In this document: piece by piece, positions 52,901 through 60,780 of the stretch
How the letters are laid out: every line of letters starts with the position of its first letter
Numbering within the stretch: the stretch's first letter is position 1
Assembly: GCA_035297145.1 (NCBI GenBank)
Contig: DATGZN010000075.1
Coordinates: 104,195-168,194, forward strand
Source: QHXW01 sp035297145
GTDB lineage: Bacteria > Acidobacteriota > Terriglobia > Bryobacterales > Bryobacteraceae
Direction: 5' to 3'
DNA: 64,000 bases
Notes under the pieces: model-generated
What the model saw: the letters and a program-made list of their open reading frames with translations, nothing else
Database searches by the model: none
What the model was told of the DNA's origin: nothing
Translations under genes and position numbers: made by a program

Positions 52901-53908
52901 CGTGCTGAATATGTTGAACCAACCGGTCCCGGTCATGTTCTTACCGGCCTGTCCCAAGGGAATAACAAGGCCGTTCACCAGTACCATGAGAACCTGGTTG
53001 ATCTCGCCCAGACCCAACAGCACTTCCATGCGGGTCACGTTGCCATCGTTACGTCCGAACACGATGCCAGGCGTGTACCACGCGGTTCCATAAACAAGAG
53101 GTACGAAGTCGTTATATTCGGCGACGTTGTCCAGCACCGGAGTCCAGTGCCGCCCCTGCTCGTTATAGCTGCGCACCAGAATCGACGATGGCACAAACTC
53201 GATGCCGCCAAATCTCTGTGTTGTGTTCAGCGCGTGGTCTTGGGAAAACATTCCCCGCGCCTGGCAATCCGCTCGTGTGTAACCGCATGTTGTATAGGGT
53301 GAATTGCCGGATAGGTTCCCGGCGCCTCCGGGAACATCAGGTGAGTAACCACAGCGGTAATATGGCGAGTACTCTCCCGCAGTCCCGCCATTTGAAGCTT
53401 CTTGTCTCTGTGCCAGGTTCGAGGGGAAATTCCATGGGCACCGCCGCTGCACGCGGACTTGCGGCAGCAGCACCCGCTGCATGTTCATCCAATTAATCGC
53501 TGTGAGGCGGAACGTGGATTCGGTGATTTCGTCGGGAGGATTGCAAACACCTTTGAATAGGGTAACCGTGGGCGTCGTGGCCGCATTTTGCGTCAAATCA
53601 TAGAACACGAAGCTCACGGTCAGCGTCGCCCCTTTCAGGCCTACGCTGCGCTCTAACTCGGAGAAATGCGAATCCGCATTGGCAAGCGAGATCGAAATTT
53701 TGGGAATCGCGTCGACGCCTTGGTTGGACGAGGTTTGAATCTCGTAGAGGTTATATTGGAGAATTCGTGCTAGATAGTTGTTGCCCGATACCGTGATTGA
53801 GTGGGTCGACCAGCTCTCTGATTGGCCGTTCTGGAGCTGGCAATCAAACAGAAGCAGCGGTGTATCGGTTACCGTCTGTTCCTTGACCTGGAATGCGGTG
53901 CTGGCCAT
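49979..53908 (-). CDS. Phage tail hub protein, gpL/gpJ-like
   Basis: 1309 residues. The N-terminal ~220 residues resemble the distal-tail/DUF2163 type, with four spaced Cys (QRRCPWNF, YYRCGYS, YTTCGYT, RADCQARGM) recalling the iron-sulfur ligands of lambda gpL. Residues about 250-700 look like a baseplate hub (gpJ-like): EINQVLMVLVNGLVIPLG, SEIDVTSFAATAVYAD, DLITLTYVKEGFDRQPFRVI. Then fibronectin-like modules (AAEFNVYRGLNPAEL). A fusion of two usual tail genes is inferred. Confidence 0.7.
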   Translation of the reverse strand: MASTAFQVKEQTVTDTPLLLFDCQLQNGQSESWSTHSITVSGNNYLARILQYNLYEIQTSSNQGVDAIPKISISLANADSHFSELERSVGLKGATLTVSFVFYDLTQNAATTPTVTLFKGVCNPPDEITESTFRLTAINWMNMQRVLLPQVRVQRRCPWNFPSNLAQRQEASNGGTAGEYSPYYRCGYSPDVPGGAGNLSGNSPYTTCGYTRADCQARGMFSQDHALNTTQRFGGIEFVPSSILVRSYNEQGRHWTPVLDNVAEYNDFVPLVYGTAWYTPGIVFGRNDGNVTRMEVLLGLGEINQVLMVLVNGLVIPLGQAGKNMTGTGWFNIFSTGARTGGFNLDFTDQHGVPLGDPYGSMAALSVVVPNEINNGSSLPTIEVLLEGLKLNTYAADGTFAGKVFTNNPAWILLDILQRCGWDLSEIDVTSFAATAVYADQPIETQDLNGNTITIPRFQCNLALVWSRTAGDVIRGIRNACRLYLTYGTNGLLRLCVENTFALQQPTQFNWSNSTETFNNGWPSYEFSDGSSGAANIARSSNGASSLSLTSQNITSTPNWFTVEFQDSLNGYQQDSFTLYDTNDIEVTGQQITTSLMALGIPNYDQASRILAYNLDRAIRGNVFVKFQTSVKALGIQPGDLITLTYVKEGFDRQPFRVIKIAPDMNYRTVVITAQIHDDAWYDDTNGQTSGNSSAQVQPGSEVGLPRPLIGTVLDAYGEVEFGVTEASAQAADGTALVEAVVAFSVPAGVSAGAPGVPLVSLSPVIATTGGTLGGDISLYYAASSASATGAEGNLSFIVRATIPAGPNTNAVTLTRLSFPSAAAEFNVYRGLNPAELFRIASNQVLAAQFTDTGLAEQIAPPPDSNFDHANFYWRLELQPEYSATLASANSVGNDTLEMQANAYQGMLVRITRGQGEGQERAIVSNSTTTLQLSTGWDTTPNASSYFVVAESAWHGAASGNTSPVQFQIPNRTGATIHITGRAANAQNEETPAELCTVTRWVTGGSGATDAAAPPMPYFGLGLSQVSGGTLDLSGVSFTNLTNTHTVTAGTLAIYYWPELTTAQPATLAQGAAATDTTIALSQAGAAPAGTMIQLEAELVQVAAVLNNGMQYQITRGMDGSTPATHASGVAVYELTKNIVIVPFVQDFFGSPYSGNWSFPIPLADCRVVSAELFVTNVMGNSPTGSICLTQGTDYGLRTLSGGQFSFQVDAFLAIETGATPDVIVENSHSVRDVYAIVRQAPSGGPIQLQVNQNGTAYCALTIADGSTISNSIDGATLPPLTAGAQLSLDITMVGPTNPGADLTVVIRL

Positions 53909-53911
53909 GAC

Positions 53912-54700
53912 TTAGTGGGCCGTGATAGTCAACGTGCACTGATTTCGGTCAGGCGCCGTTGTCGTAACGGCAAGTGTGTCTCCGCTGAAATGGGCATTGG
54001 TGTACACCCCGCCGGTTTCATAACTCGGCTTGTACGGAGATACACCGGGTTGTGGCTCGAGCTGAAACCCGAACATCGTCACCGACTGTCCTGCTGGGAT
54101 CGTGATGCCAACCGTCACAGTTTCGGCCGTCGTGCTCGTCTGGCCCATGAGAGTAACTCGCTGCCACGACACGCCAGCGGTATACAGACTCGTGTTGGAA
54201 ATTCCGCCCGCCTCCCGCAGTAGGCATACAGTCACTCCCGATTGGCTCTGCACGTATGCACTGAAACAGTAGGAATACCAGCCTGGCGCTCTAATCGTTT
54301 GCTGAACTGTCAAATCTGCACCCGTCGGATTCGTGACTTGGGTGGCTGATGTCCCCCCATTCGGATCAGCCGCGCCCGTGACGAACTGGAGCAGGGTGCT
54401 GGTTTGCCATGCCGGCTGCGTGAAATCTTCGCTCCAAACCAAGAGATTGCCGAGTGGGTCCGTGAACGTAAACGCGTTTAGCTGTCCTTCACATATCGCG
54501 AAAAATTGCTGAAGAAGTGCGGCCTCGGAATCCGACAGCCCCTGAAACTGCAAGTTCCATTGCATGAATGGTGCGCCCGGGTCTGCGTACTTGACCGTAC
54601 TCCCGTCCGGCAGCGTGTTAGTGATCGTTCGTTGGACCAGGCTCTTACTCACAGGGTATTGCCCTACCGCTCCCGACGCGAATTGGGGGAAGTAAAGCAT
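53912..54700 (-). CDS. Phage distal tail protein with added domain
   Basis: 262 residues. The N-terminal ~100 residues parallel the next upstream gene: W-N-L-x-F spacing (FMQWNLQFQGLSDSEAALLQ), then FFAICEGQLNAFTFTDPLGN. The remainder is a beta-sandwich-like region (VQQTIRAPGWYSYCFSAYVQ) resembling carbohydrate-binding modules. DUF2460/gpM-like position. Stop is followed after 3 bases by the hub gene. Confidence 0.6.
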   Translation of the reverse strand: MLYFPQFASGAVGQYPVSKSLVQRTITNTLPDGSTVKYADPGAPFMQWNLQFQGLSDSEAALLQQFFAICEGQLNAFTFTDPLGNLLVWSEDFTQPAWQTSTLLQFVTGAADPNGGTSATQVTNPTGADLTVQQTIRAPGWYSYCFSAYVQSQSGVTVCLLREAGGISNTSLYTAGVSWQRVTLMGQTSTTAETVTVGITIPAGQSVTMFGFQLEPQPGVSPYKPSYETGGVYTNAHFSGDTLAVTTTAPDRNQCTLTITAH

Positions 54701-55063
54701 CTATGTCCGGTTCTCGACCACCACGACGCTCAACGTGCCTTGTGACGTGTCTGTCAGTTGATAGGGTAGGGTGTCCTGTTCAAAGCTGCAGTTCGGGTAA
54801 ACCGTCTGTGTCCAGGGATCCACAAACGTGAATGTTCCGAAGCCGCCTTCCTGGCTCATAAAAAATTGTTCGAGCGCATGCAGTTCCCCTTCATCCAGCA
54901 GGTTTAACTTGATGTTCCACTGCTGCAGGGCGGGTGTGTACTGCCGGTATCGCTGGTCGCTACCGTCCATAAAGCGGATAACAAAGCTCGAGTACTGAGT
55001 GGTTTTAGTTGCCGGATACTGTACAACTGCTCCGGTTTTGAGGAGGGGAAAGGCCGCTGGCAT
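54701..55063 (-). CDS. Phage distal tail protein, gpM/DUF2460-like
   Basis: 120 residues. Pattern QQWNIKLNLLDEGELHALEQ then FFMSQEGGFGTFTFVDPWT, shared with the downstream 262-residue protein. It follows the tape-measure candidate directly (its ATG adjoins the previous stop), the position of distal tail proteins in siphophages and gene-transfer agents. Confidence 0.6.
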   Translation of the reverse strand: MPAAFPLLKTGAVVQYPATKTTQYSSFVIRFMDGSDQRYRQYTPALQQWNIKLNLLDEGELHALEQFFMSQEGGFGTFTFVDPWTQTVYPNCSFEQDTLPYQLTDTSQGTLSVVVVENRT

Positions 55064-55684
55064 CTACAGGTTACTGATTACGTCATTAATCGAGTGCATG
55101 TTCAGCATGGCGTCGCGCACCGCCTGTGCGATGTCACTGCTATGGTCCATGAAAGAACGGCTATCCATGGCCTGGACTTGAACCGTGATCTGCGGCGCCG
55201 GGGCCTGAGTCATCGCACGTGGCTGTCCGCTTTGACCGAAATCTGCTCCCGGCAGTTGCGGCCCCGCGGACCCGCCGGCATTGGCTGCCTGGAAATTGAC
55301 TGTTGGTGGGAGATAGAACGGTGTCAATGGCGGTGGAGAGCTCGATCCGCCGCCTCCGAAGAGGCTCATGATTCCCGATAGGATCGGTGAAACCGACAGC
55401 AGGCCGCCCGTTAGTGTGGACGCGAGGCCGCTCAATGCGCCAGTCACACCACCAGAACTGTGGGCCGTCGTATTTACAGCCAGGGCCTGAGTGTTTGCCA
55501 GCAGCGCCTGTGCTTGCATTTGGCTTGCCGGCGTCAGGTAGCCGATCCCTTGTGTCAGTTGTGCGAGCTGTTCGTTAAGGCTAGTTACAGTCTGCGGCAG
55601 AACGCCGCTGATGAGCTCGGTTAGGCTGGAGCTTTGGGAACCGAACTCTCCCGGTCCTTGCTGGCTTGCCCTATCCTGTGGCAC
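55064..55684 (-). CDS. Short tape-measure candidate
   Basis: 206 residues, GTG start. N-terminal coiled-coil/helical part (TSLNEQLAQLTQGIGYLTPA), a Gly/Ala/Ser-rich hydrophobic centre (SGLASTLTGGLLSVSPILSG, IMSLFGGGG), a Pro-rich hinge and a helical C-terminus (DIAQAVRDAMLNMHSINDVI). Position between chaperone-like genes and distal tail proteins is that of the tape measure. It is short for one; gene-transfer-agent tape measures are of similar length. Confidence 0.45.
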   Translation of the reverse strand: MPQDRASQQGPGEFGSQSSSLTELISGVLPQTVTSLNEQLAQLTQGIGYLTPASQMQAQALLANTQALAVNTTAHSSGGVTGALSGLASTLTGGLLSVSPILSGIMSLFGGGGSSSPPPLTPFYLPPTVNFQAANAGGSAGPQLPGADFGQSGQPRAMTQAPAPQITVQVQAMDSRSFMDHSSDIAQAVRDAMLNMHSINDVISNL

Positions 55685-56033
55685 GCTGTCGCTCCGATGA
55701 GATTTGCTCTTCGAGGATGAGAAACGCTTCCACTTGACGGACGCTCGCGTCTAAGTTGAGTGTGAGCCCCAGTCGCTTCCAGACCAGGAACTCTTCGATC
55801 CAACCGATGCTCTGGGCCGTGATCACTGACTTCGGACAGACATCCGTGGCCACCGGTCCCCTGGCCCACACGACTTGAGCCGGCGTCTCGATTGCTGCGG
55901 GTATCCAGCCGCACCTTCGTTTGATTTCCAAGCCTGCTCTCCGGCACTCGTCGCACTTCCACCCGGCTGGATCCGAAAGTTGGTATTGGAAGGCGACAAC
56001 TAGTTTTTTCGTTCTGCCTCGCTCAGGCCGCAC
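55671..56033 (-). CDS. Small phage protein, tail chaperone position
   Basis: 120 residues, GTG start inside the end of the previous gene (34-base overlap in a different frame). Contains CDECRRAGLEIKRRCG, a possible zinc site, and a helical end QVEAFLILEEQISSERQRA. Overlapping pairs at this place are usual for tail-assembly chaperones (gpG/gpGT type); a slippery frameshift was not found, and the larger protein here has its own start. Confidence 0.5.
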   Translation of the reverse strand: MRPERGRTKKLVVAFQYQLSDPAGWKCDECRRAGLEIKRRCGWIPAAIETPAQVVWARGPVATDVCPKSVITAQSIGWIEEFLVWKRLGLTLNLDASVRQVEAFLILEEQISSERQRATG

Positions 56034-56365
56034 TCCGCTTTGATAACGGAAACTGCCTCGCGGAACAAGTCCTCTGGGCCTGCCGATGCCAGCACTTCCG
56101 GAGTCGCTGCGTGGCCGTCCACCTCCAGGCCGATCAATTGCTGTAGTCCCCAGTTGACGTAAAGCTGATCGATTTGTGCCGATAACAGCGCCGCCTCTAG
56201 TTTTTCTTCCGTTGACTTGCCGGAATTCAGGAACTCGCAGCGCAGGGCCAACTCGCGGATGCGCCGAACCAGCTCCATGCGGCGCCCAAATGACATCTTC
56301 GCAATTACAAATGTGACACCCGGTCTGATTTTGGACTCAACCTGGGTCGAGCTCTCATATGTCAT
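56000..56365 (-). CDS. Tail assembly chaperone-like protein
   Basis: 121 residues: FVIAKMSFGRRMELVRRIRE, ALRCEFLNSGKSTEEKLEAA, LLSAQIDQLYVNWGLQQLIG. Mostly helical and charged, located just after the tail tube gene, as chaperones are. The start ATG lies 3 bases after the tail tube stop. Confidence 0.5.
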   Translation of the reverse strand: MTYESSTQVESKIRPGVTFVIAKMSFGRRMELVRRIRELALRCEFLNSGKSTEEKLEAALLSAQIDQLYVNWGLQQLIGLEVDGHAATPEVLASAGPEDLFREAVSVIKAECGLSEAERKN

Positions 56366-56368
56366 GCT

Positions 56369-57541
56369 TTATCCAAATGCGATGATAACCTCATTGTCAA
56401 CCGTTCCCTGTGCGCGGGAGCTCGCAAAGCTCCACTGCAATCGTGCGCTGCTGTCGTTATACTCGGGCACCTCCGGCAAAACGCTTTGCAGATAGACGCC
56501 GAACAATTGATTCGGTTGCTGGCCGAGTTGAATCATCGCGCTGATCGGCGATTGTTGTTTCGCGGCCTGATAGAGCGCCTGTGTCGCCGCATCGTCCCGT
56601 TGGTAAAGCTCGAACTGTATTCCCACATTTCTCGTACCTGGTGCAAGCGCTAGCGGCAAACTGGAACCGAACTCCTGTGCTCGTACGTCCAGGTTGTTTC
56701 CTATAACCAGCTGCGCATCAGTAAGGGTGAAGAATTGACTTGGGGTACTACCAAGCCATACCTGCCCGAGGTTGCCTGGAACTATCGAGTAGTCGAAAGC
56801 CCCGAGGGCCGGCTCCACGGGAAATGCCGTCAGTTGGCCGACACCGCTCGAAAAGCTTGTGCTGTCCGCCAAGTCTTGAGCCATCCCGCTAAATTGAAAC
56901 TGGTGGAAATCGCCATTTACCTTCACGGTAACCTTGTCCACGCCTGCGCCGCATAGTATCCTGTGCACGGCTGTGCTGGGCGACCAGTAGTCGAAAATGC
57001 TGACGCTTGGCAGGCTGGTCGCCGGAAAGTACGTCACCGTTGGTCCTATTGTGGTACCAGCTACTGGGGTGATCGAGAATGGAGCGCTTACCAATACCGA
57101 CATACTATCCACGACGGCGGCTACGAACCGAAGTTCTCCTAAGTACGTCACCGCCTGCCCGGACATTAGCCCGTGTGGTGCGCCAAAGTGCAGCGTCGTG
57201 GAAGTGGACCCCGCAGCCGCCGTGCCACCCACAAACAGAGCCGGTGTGCTGCCCAGGGTTGCCTGGAAGAGCGGTCCATAGCTCGGGGGAGCACTCGTAA
57301 CATCCCACGTAGTCAGGTAAGTGGTTAGGTCAAACGTGGTTTTACGTCGGCCGCCTGGTGGTAACCCAGCGAATGTTCGACTTCCTGTCTTATCTTTCCG
57401 GTTGGTAACTTCTAATTGCTGTTTTGCCATCAGCTTGACCGCCGGAATCCGATTGGTCTGTGTGATAGCCGAGACCTGGCCGTAAATGTTTTCTGTGGAG
57501 CAATAAAATCGGTTTGCATTAGATGAGATATAGACGGACAT
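56369..57541 (-). CDS. Major tail tube-like protein
   Basis: 390 residues, mostly beta. Starts SVYISSNANRFYCSTENIYG; middle VDKVTVKVNGDFHQFQFSGM; end ARLQWSFASSRAQGTVDNEV. Pattern and position (before chaperones and tape measure) suggest the tube subunit with an inserted Ig-like domain (GTAAAGSTSTTLHFGAPHGL). Longer than usual tube proteins (about 150-250). Confidence 0.55.
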   Translation of the reverse strand: MSVYISSNANRFYCSTENIYGQVSAITQTNRIPAVKLMAKQQLEVTNRKDKTGSRTFAGLPPGGRRKTTFDLTTYLTTWDVTSAPPSYGPLFQATLGSTPALFVGGTAAAGSTSTTLHFGAPHGLMSGQAVTYLGELRFVAAVVDSMSVLVSAPFSITPVAGTTIGPTVTYFPATSLPSVSIFDYWSPSTAVHRILCGAGVDKVTVKVNGDFHQFQFSGMAQDLADSTSFSSGVGQLTAFPVEPALGAFDYSIVPGNLGQVWLGSTPSQFFTLTDAQLVIGNNLDVRAQEFGSSLPLALAPGTRNVGIQFELYQRDDAATQALYQAAKQQSPISAMIQLGQQPNQLFGVYLQSVLPEVPEYNDSSARLQWSFASSRAQGTVDNEVIIAFG

Positions 57542-57552
57542 ACCACACCACC

Positions 57553-58050
57553 CTAGCTGACGCTGGCTTCGACGGGAAATGTAATCTTTACAGTCTTTAT
57601 GAAATTCTTACCACCACGCTTCACCGGCCCGAACGAAACATCATACGTGCCTGCATAGAACAGCCCTTGACCCCAATCCCCGCGAATCTGGTTGAGCGTC
57701 TGAGTCACGGACTCGGTATACAGCTGTGCACTTTGCTCCACTCCGTCAAGCCGGTCCTGCGATACACGGACCTCGATTGCCATTTGCAGGTGCCCGGAAA
57801 AGCTTCGGAATTTCTCCGTCAGCGTATTTGCGATCTTGTCACAGTAGACGTACACCGCCGTATACTTGACTTCTTCGCTTTTCTCCGCGATTTCGCTGGC
57901 GACATTGTTCGTAAAGAACTGCTTGGTTGCTACCGGCTGCAGGAAAGCAGCGGCTTCCTGCGCCATTGCGGAGATTGTGGCGTTAAGACCGCCGGGAGCA
58001 GTAAGCAATTGTACGATCTTCGACGTAGCCGACGCGGCGATGCTGGTCAA
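57553..58050 (-). CDS. Tail terminator/connector-like protein
   Basis: 165 residues. TTG start with GAGG upstream, 4 bases after the previous stop. Helical N-terminus, then a strand-rich C-terminus (LFYAGTYDVSFGPVKRGGKN, FIKTVKITFPVEA). Position between neck and tail tube fits a tail terminator. No firm family match. Confidence 0.45.
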   Translation of the reverse strand: MTSIAASATSKIVQLLTAPGGLNATISAMAQEAAAFLQPVATKQFFTNNVASEIAEKSEEVKYTAVYVYCDKIANTLTEKFRSFSGHLQMAIEVRVSQDRLDGVEQSAQLYTESVTQTLNQIRGDWGQGLFYAGTYDVSFGPVKRGGKNFIKTVKITFPVEASVS

Positions 58051-58054
58051 TGCC

Positions 58055-58843
58055 CTATCCTCGTTGCAAGTATCGCGGCAACTGTCGAAAGTAGTTTGGT
58101 ACCTGCCCTGTACCCGGCGTTCTGCCGAAAACCAACCCCCCTGTTGGCAGGATCCACGGCTGGTTTGTCACTATGGGTGTCGTATTTTGCAGCGAGATCG
58201 AATCAATCGAAGCGCCAACGTAAACGTTCCATTCTGTGGCATTTGCCGAGGGGCTAGAAGGTGTTACTTGAACCGAACTGTTACCCGGCGCAGCAACTGA
58301 AGTGATAGGACTGGCTAGGCCTTCCTCAGCACGTGAATTGACCCAGGATATTTGCACGTAATAGCTCGCGGCGCTTAACGTCCCCGGGACTATGTTGATT
58401 TGAGGGCTCTGTGCAATCGGAACGGGATCTGCCACAATGCCCACACCTGTCTGTAATAACAGACCGGCCGCCCATTTACTGAGGTCCTTGTAGGCATTCC
58501 ACTTTCCTAAATAACGATCGTTCAGTTGGTTGTAATAGGCGTCTCTGTAAATTAGCTCAAGAGTGCGGAAGGTGTGCCACATCTGAAGAGGTGGAGTTAC
58601 CACGATGCTCCCGAGTTGGAGGTTCGAGGTCAGAATGATTCCTGGCCACCATATCGAGGAGCTTGTGGGTGAAAACGGTGAGCGTGCTCCGGAAGCTAGC
58701 AGCTCTGCGCCCACCTCATTCTGAGCTAGTGAGAGCTTTGCGGTGACGTCAATACCCTCGGCGCTGGCCACATCCAGTACGGCGGTGTCCTGCGCAGCCA
58801 ACTGGTCTAGCGTTGAAATCAATGTGTCCGTAAATAGCGCCAT
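58055..58843 (-). CDS. Head-tail neck protein with fibronectin-like module
   Basis: 262 residues. N-terminal half helical (LELIYRDAYYNQLNDRYLGK, WNAYKDLSKWAAGLLLQTGV), C-terminal half a beta module (AASYYVQISWVNSRAEEGLA, NATEWNVYVGAS) that resembles one in the tail hub (AAEFNVYRGLNP). Likely a neck/adaptor part; exact role unknown. Confidence 0.45.
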   Translation of the reverse strand: MALFTDTLISTLDQLAAQDTAVLDVASAEGIDVTAKLSLAQNEVGAELLASGARSPFSPTSSSIWWPGIILTSNLQLGSIVVTPPLQMWHTFRTLELIYRDAYYNQLNDRYLGKWNAYKDLSKWAAGLLLQTGVGIVADPVPIAQSPQINIVPGTLSAASYYVQISWVNSRAEEGLASPITSVAAPGNSSVQVTPSSPSANATEWNVYVGASIDSISLQNTTPIVTNQPWILPTGGLVFGRTPGTGQVPNYFRQLPRYLQRG

Positions 58844-58863
58844 CGGTCGCCCGCCTGTTTGGG

Positions 58864-59181
58864 TTATTCTTTAGCTGGCCTAGACGACTTTCTGAGTTCT
58901 GCCGTTGGTACGATCGTGACTTGCATCCTGCTGGCCATCGCTTCTTCGTCGGCTACCCGCTTTGCATCCGCGGTTTTCTGCCGGAAGTCCCGTGCTTCGT
59001 CACTAGCGGCAAGATGGGCGCGTCCGTCGGCGATCATCTTTGCCGCCAACTGGGAGGGAACTTCAACGAGGATGCCGTCCCGGCCACCGTCTGGCGTCGC
59101 ATGGCTCACAAGGACCGCGAACGGTTCCACAAGGGTGCGCTCGACCTCCCGGATTTTTTGGTAGTACGCTCTCAGATTCAT
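58864..59181 (-). CDS. Small phage protein of unknown function
   Basis: 105 residues, highly charged and helical (REVERTLVEPFAVLVSHATP, DEARDFRQKTADAKRVADEE). Lies between coat and neck genes. Contains a VSHATPDGGRDGILVEVPSQ segment. Head decoration or head-tail joining is possible; nothing specific is supported. Confidence 0.5.
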   Translation of the reverse strand: MNLRAYYQKIREVERTLVEPFAVLVSHATPDGGRDGILVEVPSQLAAKMIADGRAHLAASDEARDFRQKTADAKRVADEEAMASRMQVTIVPTAELRKSSRPAKE

Positions 59182-59243
59182 AAATACGGTCCCTTTGTGT
59201 AGAGTCCACCCTGCTTCATTCGGAGGTGGTGTGTGAGAAATCT

Positions 59244-60155
59244 TTAGGAGTTCACCTGAACAGCAAAGTTGTTGCGAAGCGCTGCGACGCCATATAAGAC
59301 GTCAACCGTAAACTGTTGAGAGAGGGTGTCAGGCCGGTAACTCATGATGACACGCATACCGAAGTTGCCTAGGTCCGCGTATTCCGCGATCGCACCTGTG
59401 CCGGGGAGGGGCTGTGGAAGCCGGCGAATTACAAGGCCTATCGCATCACGTACGAAAGCGAGATTGTGCGTGGTAATGGGCGAACTTCCGGTTTTGGCAA
59501 TGAACTGCGACCGAAACACAAAGAAGTCTTTGATTTTCCCAAAAGTGCCGTCGATCAACGCTCGCAGGCCACCTTCGCCAGCCGTCTGAAACTCGCTGAA
59601 TCGGGGGATCTGTCGCATTTGGGAGTAGGTGTTACTGTCTACCACGAGATACTTGGCTTGGGTTGGCGGAACCATCGCGGAAAACAAAGCGGTTTCTGCG
59701 CCATCAACGACCGCCTCGGTAACGGGTGTGCCTGCAATGCCCACGGGCGTGTTAGCTGTAAAACTAGCGTAGAGGCCCAGAAGGTCCGTTTCGATTCGTT
59801 CAGCAATGGCGATTACTGCCGGCTGCATGTACACCCGCAGCAAATCGGGCACCGCTAACACCTTTGTTACGTCTGGAATCTGAAAAGTCGCCTCCACGTG
59901 CGTGTTCAGCACAATCTGCGCATTTCCGATGTTTGGGTTCTGGGCATTTACAGTACCGCCTTCCGCAATGTTGTTTGCCACCAGCGTGGGCGGAATCGGA
60001 ACGTTGACCGTGTCGCCAGCTTGTGCCAGAGTAGGCTCATAGTCTCGGTTAACCAAATTGCCCAAGATGAGATTACCGACAAGGGCGGGCAAGGCATCGG
60101 CCGCCACAAGTTTCACGATAGCGGTCGCAACATTAGAGGACGTAATTGCTGGCAT
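59244..60155 (-). CDS. Major capsid protein, P22-coat-like
   Basis: 303 residues. Start AITSSNVATAIVKLVAADAL, then LILGNLVNRDYEP and AGDTVNVPIPPT, the pattern of P22 gene 5-type coat proteins (HK97 fold). The ATG has AGGAG 8 bases upstream. The preceding scaffold gene fits P22-like assembly without a visible protease. Confidence 0.8.
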   Translation of the reverse strand: MPAITSSNVATAIVKLVAADALPALVGNLILGNLVNRDYEPTLAQAGDTVNVPIPPTLVANNIAEGGTVNAQNPNIGNAQIVLNTHVEATFQIPDVTKVLAVPDLLRVYMQPAVIAIAERIETDLLGLYASFTANTPVGIAGTPVTEAVVDGAETALFSAMVPPTQAKYLVVDSNTYSQMRQIPRFSEFQTAGEGGLRALIDGTFGKIKDFFVFRSQFIAKTGSSPITTHNLAFVRDAIGLVIRRLPQPLPGTGAIAEYADLGNFGMRVIMSYRPDTLSQQFTVDVLYGVAALRNNFAVQVNS

Positions 60156-60195
60156 TGGTTTCTCCTGTGTAAGTCGTGCGAGTTACGTTAGTTGT

Positions 60196-60780
60196 CTACG
60201 ATCCCTGCAATGCGCGAGACGCGATGCGGGCAATTTCTTGTCGCGCGCGCTCCAGGTCCTGAGGGTCCATACCGGGGCGGATTTTGTCTAAATCCACACC
60301 GGCGCCTCCCACGGAAGTTTCTTTTTGTGCCGAAGGTATTCCAGAGCCGCCGGCAATGCGCGCCGGCAAGAACTCTGGGTTCGAACTTACGAATCCTGCC
60401 AAATACTCTTTCAGCCCCAAGTCTCCACTTTCGGTCTTGCCTACAAGCCGTCCATCTTCAGCGCGCCCGATATCGTCTTTAACCGCTTTGAAGGCCAAGT
60501 CCACCTTTCCCACGCCCAGGCGTTGTAACTCAGCCCGAATTGTCGCACTACGTTCTGCCTCCTCCGCGACCTGCCGGCTGCGCTTGTTCTCTTCGACGAG
60601 GTCGTTGACACGTCGCTCTAACTGCTCTCGGCGTTTACGCTCCTCTTGCAGTTCGGTTTTGTACGCAGGTTCGGTTTTTGCCTGTTGCGCGCGCGTGAAT
60701 TCCTCAGCCACCTGGCGCACGAGCGAAGGTATGTCGATGGGCCGCGGCCCAGTTGTGGCCTTATCCTTTGCTTCCTCCAT
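60196..60780 (-). CDS. Phage scaffolding-like protein
   Basis: 194 residues from ATG 60780, which has a near-perfect AAAGGAGA site; a longer in-frame reading overlaps the portal gene and is rejected. Central coiled coil (LQEERKRREQLERRVNDLVE, ENKRSRQVAEEAERSATIR), then helical C-terminus. It stands between portal and coat, the place of scaffold proteins. Confidence 0.65.
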   Translation of the reverse strand: MEEAKDKATTGPRPIDIPSLVRQVAEEFTRAQQAKTEPAYKTELQEERKRREQLERRVNDLVEENKRSRQVAEEAERSATIRAELQRLGVGKVDLAFKAVKDDIGRAEDGRLVGKTESGDLGLKEYLAGFVSSNPEFLPARIAGGSGIPSAQKETSVGGAGVDLDKIRPGMDPQDLERARQEIARIASRALQGS

